From Sphingomonas paucimobilis NBRC 13935 (GTDB taxonomy: Bacteria; Pseudomonadota; Alphaproteobacteria; Sphingomonadales; Sphingomonadaceae), in the NCBI RefSeq assembly GCF_000739895.2, contig NZ_BBJS01000051.1, forward strand, positions 1 through 64,000: 64,000 nt of DNA. The letters are read 5' to 3'. The translations under genes and the position numbers were made by a program. This document shows positions 60,995 through 64,000 of this stretch, piece by piece (the first letter of the stretch is position 1; each line of letters begins with the position of its first letter). The notes beneath the pieces are model-generated. The model searched no databases. It was not told where the DNA came from and saw only the letters and a program-made list of their open reading frames with translations.

Positions 60995-61393
60995 ATGACT
61001 TCAATGCCGCGCACCATCCTGGTGGTCGACGATCAATATCTATTGCTGCTCCATACGCAATTCGCACTGGAAGATGCGGGATATAAGGTCATCCAAGCGA
61101 GTTCCGCCGACGAAGCGCTGAATCTTCTGGACCATCATCCGGGGATCGGCGCGATTTTTACCGATGTCGTCATGCCCGGCTCGATGGACGGCGCGACCTT
61201 GGCGGAGCGGGTGCGGGAGACGCATCCGCACGTGCCCGTGATCGTTACCTCGGGACAACAGGGTTATGATCCGGCCGAGTTACCGGTGGGCGTGCGCTTC
61301 GTGCCCAAACCCTATACCGGCCACGAAATCATTCGCCTGATCAAGGATATATCGGCCGCCCCCGGCCATGATCAGGCGGCTTTCGCCTGGTAG
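60995..61393 (+). CDS. single-domain response regulator
   Basis: 132 residues from ATG 60995; ATG 61004 is also possible. Only a receiver domain: acidic pair in ILVVDDQYLLLL, phospho-acceptor Asp57 in IFTDVVMPGSMDG, switch Thr/Ser in VIVTSGQQG and Lys105 in FVPKPYTG. No output domain and no kinase next to it. Such proteins act through protein contacts in phosphorelays. Its 3' end overlaps the convergent GGDEF-EAL gene by 22 bases. Confidence 0.88.
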   Translation: MTSMPRTILVVDDQYLLLLHTQFALEDAGYKVIQASSADEALNLLDHHPGIGAIFTDVVMPGSMDGATLAERVRETHPHVPVIVTSGQQGYDPAELPVGVRFVPKPYTGHEIIRLIKDISAAPGHDQAAFAW

Positions 61394-63427
61394 CTGGTCG
61401 GCCGGCCGATCAGATATCCCTGGATCTGCTGGCACCCCAGGGCATCGAGCGCCGCATATTGCTGCTCGGTTTCGACCCCCTCCGCGACGATCGGGATGTT
61501 CAGGCTACGCCCCAGGCCGATCGAGGCCCGGACGATGGATAGCGCCGGCCCATGCGCGTTCATGCCCGCGACGAAGCTGCGATCGATCTTGATCTTGTCG
61601 AACGGGAATTGCTGCAGGCTGCTGAGCGAAGCATAGCCGGTCCCGAAATCGTCCATCACGATCCGCACGCCGGCGGCGCGCAAGGCGCGCAAATTGGCCG
61701 TCGCAGTCTCGCGCTCGTCGATCAGGACGCCCTCCGTGACCTCCACCTCCAGCCGGTTCGGATCGAAGCCCCTGGCGGCGATGGTCGCCAGCATCTGCTT
61801 CGCCATAACCGGGTCGCGCAACTGCACCGGCGACAGGTTGATCGCCAGCATCCATTCGGATGACCAGGACCGGGCGACCGTCAATGCCTCGACCAACAGA
61901 TGCTGGCCGATCTCGGCGATCAGGCCATTTTCCTCGGCGATGGAGATGAAGATATCGGGCGAGACGGGGCCGAGGGCCGGATGGGTCCAGCGGGCCAGCG
62001 CTTCCTGCCCGATGATCCGGCGCGTGGCGCAATCGGCGATCGGCTGAAAGGCGAGATAGAGTTCGCCGCGCGGCGCGGCATGGCGCAGCTCGTGCGCCAG
62101 CCAGCGCCGCTGCCGACGCTCCTCATCCATCGCGGCATCATAAAGGCGCGCGCGGTTGCGGCCGTCCGCCTTGGCCCGGTACAGCGCGATATCGGCACAG
62201 GCGTGAAGCTCGTCCCCCTCCTGCGCGTGGCGTTGCGACAAGGCGATACCGATGCTCAGACGGATCGCAGGCACCGCGCAATCGGCCGCCGCGATCGTGA
62301 AGATGCGGTCGACCAGCGCGCTGGCATCCTCTTCCTCGGCCGACAGACGGTGTAGGATCGCGAACTCATCGCCGCCGATCCGCGCCACGACATCCTCCGC
62401 GCCGACGGCCGCCACCAGCAGCGCCGCCGTCCGGATCAGCATCTTGTCACCGGTGGCATGGCCCAGCGTGTCGTTGACGCCCTTGAACCCATCCAGATCG
62501 ATGGCCAGCAATGCGATCCGCTGGCCCGCCAGCAACAGTGTCGCCAGCCGCTCGGCAAACACCACGCGATTGACCAGCCCGGTCAGCGGATCATGATGCG
62601 CCAGATATTCGACCTGACGCTGAATCCGCTCGCGTTCCGCACTGGCCCGCGACAGGGTATCGAGGCCGCGTGCCAGCTCGCCTATCTCATCGCGGTCGGC
62701 CGCCATGGGCAACGGGGCCAGCGGATGGCCTTCGTTCATCGTCCGGATCGCCGCCACGATGTCGAGCAACGGCCGCATGATCCGCTTGCGCAACCAGACG
62801 ATCAACAGGGTGACGAAGAGCAGGATCAACAGCCCGGCCAGCGCCACCTGGATCAGCGCATGGCGCGCCAGTTGCTCGACCTGAACTCCACGCGCGGCCA
62901 GTTCCCGGTTGAGCCGTTCGTGCGAATTCTGTCGCGCCTGTTCCAGACTGTGCAGGCTGGCGACGAAAGCCGGCATCCGCCTTTTGACCGAGGCGGCGCC
63001 ATGGCGTGCATCGGCCATCAGGGCCAGCGCGGCATCGGCGAAGCGTCGCTCCGTCTGATGCTCATAGGCCAGGGCATCCCGAACGCCCGGGGGGCAAGCC
63101 GGGTTCGGCCATCAGCGGTGTCGCCAGCCCCGCGATCGTCGTGCGTTCCAGCGGCCGCCAGCGTGCAGCGGCGATGGGGCGGCCCTTTTCCACCTCGCGG
63201 GTCAGATCACCGATCGCGATGCGCAGCGCGCGCAACCGGGCGTCCTCATCGTCATGGCGGGTAATCACTGCGGTCATATGGCGGTTGGCCTTGACCGTGG
63301 CCAAAAGTTCGCTGCCCAGCAGCAAGCCGAAGCCGCTGAGCGCCAGGGAAACCAGCAATCCGACCGCCAGCATCGCCGCAAAACGAAACTGCAAAGATCG
63401 ACGGCGACGCGGCAAATCTTTCATCAC
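61372..63427 (-). pseudogene. GGDEF-EAL c-di-GMP protein, split by a frameshift
   Basis: Two frames make one protein. The first (from 63427) holds the start, a membrane span (FAAMLAVGLLVSLALSGFGLLL) and the first half of a periplasmic sensor region. It goes out of frame at a run of six G (63089-63094, plus strand). Removing one base joins LPPG to VRDALAYEHQTERR and the rest. The second part has the second span, a HAMP-type linker (RPLLDIVAAIRTMNEG), GGDEF (ARIGGDEFAIL) and EAL (GQEALARWTHP, then DDFGTGYASLSSL). Both active-site motifs are intact; the RxxD inhibitory site reads GAED. A product of about 670 residues would be a normal membrane sensor. Sequencing error, real mutation or slippage are all possible. 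Confidence 0.8.
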
Positions 63428-63470
63428 GCGGATTTTACATCCGCGATGCTTAAAAATTGTGAAGAGACCC

Positions 63471-64000
63471 TCAGTCTCCCGCGAAGACGAGCGACGCGAC
63501 CCGTCGCTCGCGTTCGGTGGTCAGCAGGCTGCGTCCCGAAGGCGGGTGGGATCGCTGCGGGCATTCGACGCGGATGCAGCGTCGGCACCCCGGCCCGATC
63601 GGCGTGGCCGCGCCCTTCAAATCACGTCCCCGTGCCGCCGCCAACCCTTCGGCCAGCGACGCCTCCAGCCCCAAGACGATGGTGAAGCGCGCCACCACCC
63701 CGCTCGCGGAACGCCCCGCCTTGACCTCACCCTGCGCCAGGGTCAGGAACCGAACGCCGCCCTCCAACTCGACCAATTCAGTGAGCGTCTCGCCTGGTCG
63801 ATCGACCATGGCGAGCGCCCCCCAAAGCGGGCAGCGCCCCTCCGCCTCGACCAGTGCCGGATTGGCCGCCCCGGCATAGCGTTTGGACACCTGCCCCGCG
63901 CGATCGAGCCGCATCAGGAAAAAGGGCAGGCCCCGCGCGCCGACCCGGCCCAGCGTCGTCAGTCGATGCGCCAATTGCTCGCGCGACACGCCGAACCGGC
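63471..64000 (-). CDS. ScfRs/RamB-type HTH regulator, C-terminal part (runs off the window)
   Basis: The frame is open to the last base (…RFGVSREQLAHRLTTLG), so the N-terminal HTH lies outside. What is seen matches the short-chain fatty acyl regulator family: a ImmA/IrrE-like stretch (GLPFFLMRLDRAGQVSKRY), CPLWGAL, and the C-terminal DUF2083-type region with the cysteine motif GCRRCIRVECPQRSHP. Relatives control propionate, glyoxylate and acetate metabolism. Targets here are unknown. Confidence 0.75.
   Translation of the reverse strand, partial: RFGVSREQLAHRLTTLGRVGARGLPFFLMRLDRAGQVSKRYAGAANPALVEAEGRCPLWGALAMVDRPGETLTELVELEGGVRFLTLAQGEVKAGRSASGVVARFTIVLGLEASLAEGLAAARGRDLKGAATPIGPGCRRCIRVECPQRSHPPSGRSLLTTERERRVASLVFAGD

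Noticed and set aside
1..64000. tRNA, rRNA, insertion sequences and attachment sites.
   Set aside because: No cloverleaf-like pattern, transposase motif or tRNA-linked direct repeat was seen on reading both strands.

Overview
The window is GC-rich, densely coded bacterial chromosome. Its gene content (Sphingomonas-type exopolysaccharide locus, oxidative non-phosphorylative sugar pathways, TonB receptor next to a PepSY reductase, sphingomonad-style intergenic palindromes) points to Sphingomonas or a close alphaproteobacterial relative. That assignment is an inference from gene content, not from a marker gene. I see no rRNA, tRNA, CRISPR array, transposase or phage gene.

Region 1 (1-2.9 kb): the end of cydD and all of cydC, the heterodimeric thiol ABC exporter needed for cytochrome bd and periplasmic redox balance.

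Region 2 (2.9-28 kb): an exopolysaccharide locus. It has two decorating acyltransferases, GT4, three GT2 and a WecG/TagA-type glycosyltransferase, a Wza-like export protein, a BBP2-type outer-membrane barrel, a fused Wzc-type co-polymerase/tyrosine autokinase, an O-antigen ligase/polymerase, a polyprenyl glycosylphosphotransferase and a Wzx flippase. It also holds secreted modifiers or turnover enzymes: a NodB-fold protein that has lost its zinc histidines, a SleB hydrolase, a LapG-like BTLCP protease, and GH5-like and GH43 hydrolases. No nucleotide-sugar synthesis genes are present, so precursors must come from elsewhere.

Region 3 (28-33 kb): a TonB-dependent receptor divergent from an 842-residue PepSY/flavodoxin/NADPH-reductase fusion, with a Fur-like site in the gap. 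This looks like an iron-uptake and reduction pair.

Region 4 (33-46.8 kb): an IclR-associated sugar-acid cluster. It has a mutarotase, D-threo-aldose (L-fucose/L-galactose) dehydrogenase, lactonase, SDR, FAH-family hydrolase and FucP-type permease. Mixed in are a Zn-dehydrogenase (L-galactonate 5-dehydrogenase-like), a UxaB-like reductase, a UxaA dehydratase split over two genes, a D-2-hydroxyacid dehydrogenase and a plant-type D-glycerate 3-kinase. The mix suggests oxidation of L-fucose and/or L-galactose by a route that merges with hexuronate enzymes and ends in pyruvate plus lactate or D-glycerate. A glutamine-amidotransferase-like hydrolase and a serine acetyltransferase follow, then fructose-1,6-bisphosphatase on the other strand.

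Region 5 (48.4-58.5 kb): a LacI-associated locus that looks like a 3-keto-glycoside pathway. It has a GMC dehydrogenase with a CX5CX3C cluster, a Tat-exported hitchhiker subunit, cytochrome c, three TIM-barrel isomerase/lyase-type proteins, a DUF1080 3-keto-glycoside hydrolase, an MFS transporter and a divergent Gfo/Idh/MocA dehydrogenase. Most junctions are ATGA overlaps, and a LacI-type palindrome lies in the divergent promoter.

Region 6 (58.5-64 kb): an unrecognised exported-type protein, a DUF4126-like membrane protein, a small lipoprotein, an aldo/keto reductase, a single-domain response regulator, a GGDEF-EAL protein broken by a +1 frameshift in a G6 run, and the C-terminal part of an ScfRs/RamB-type regulator that runs off the window.
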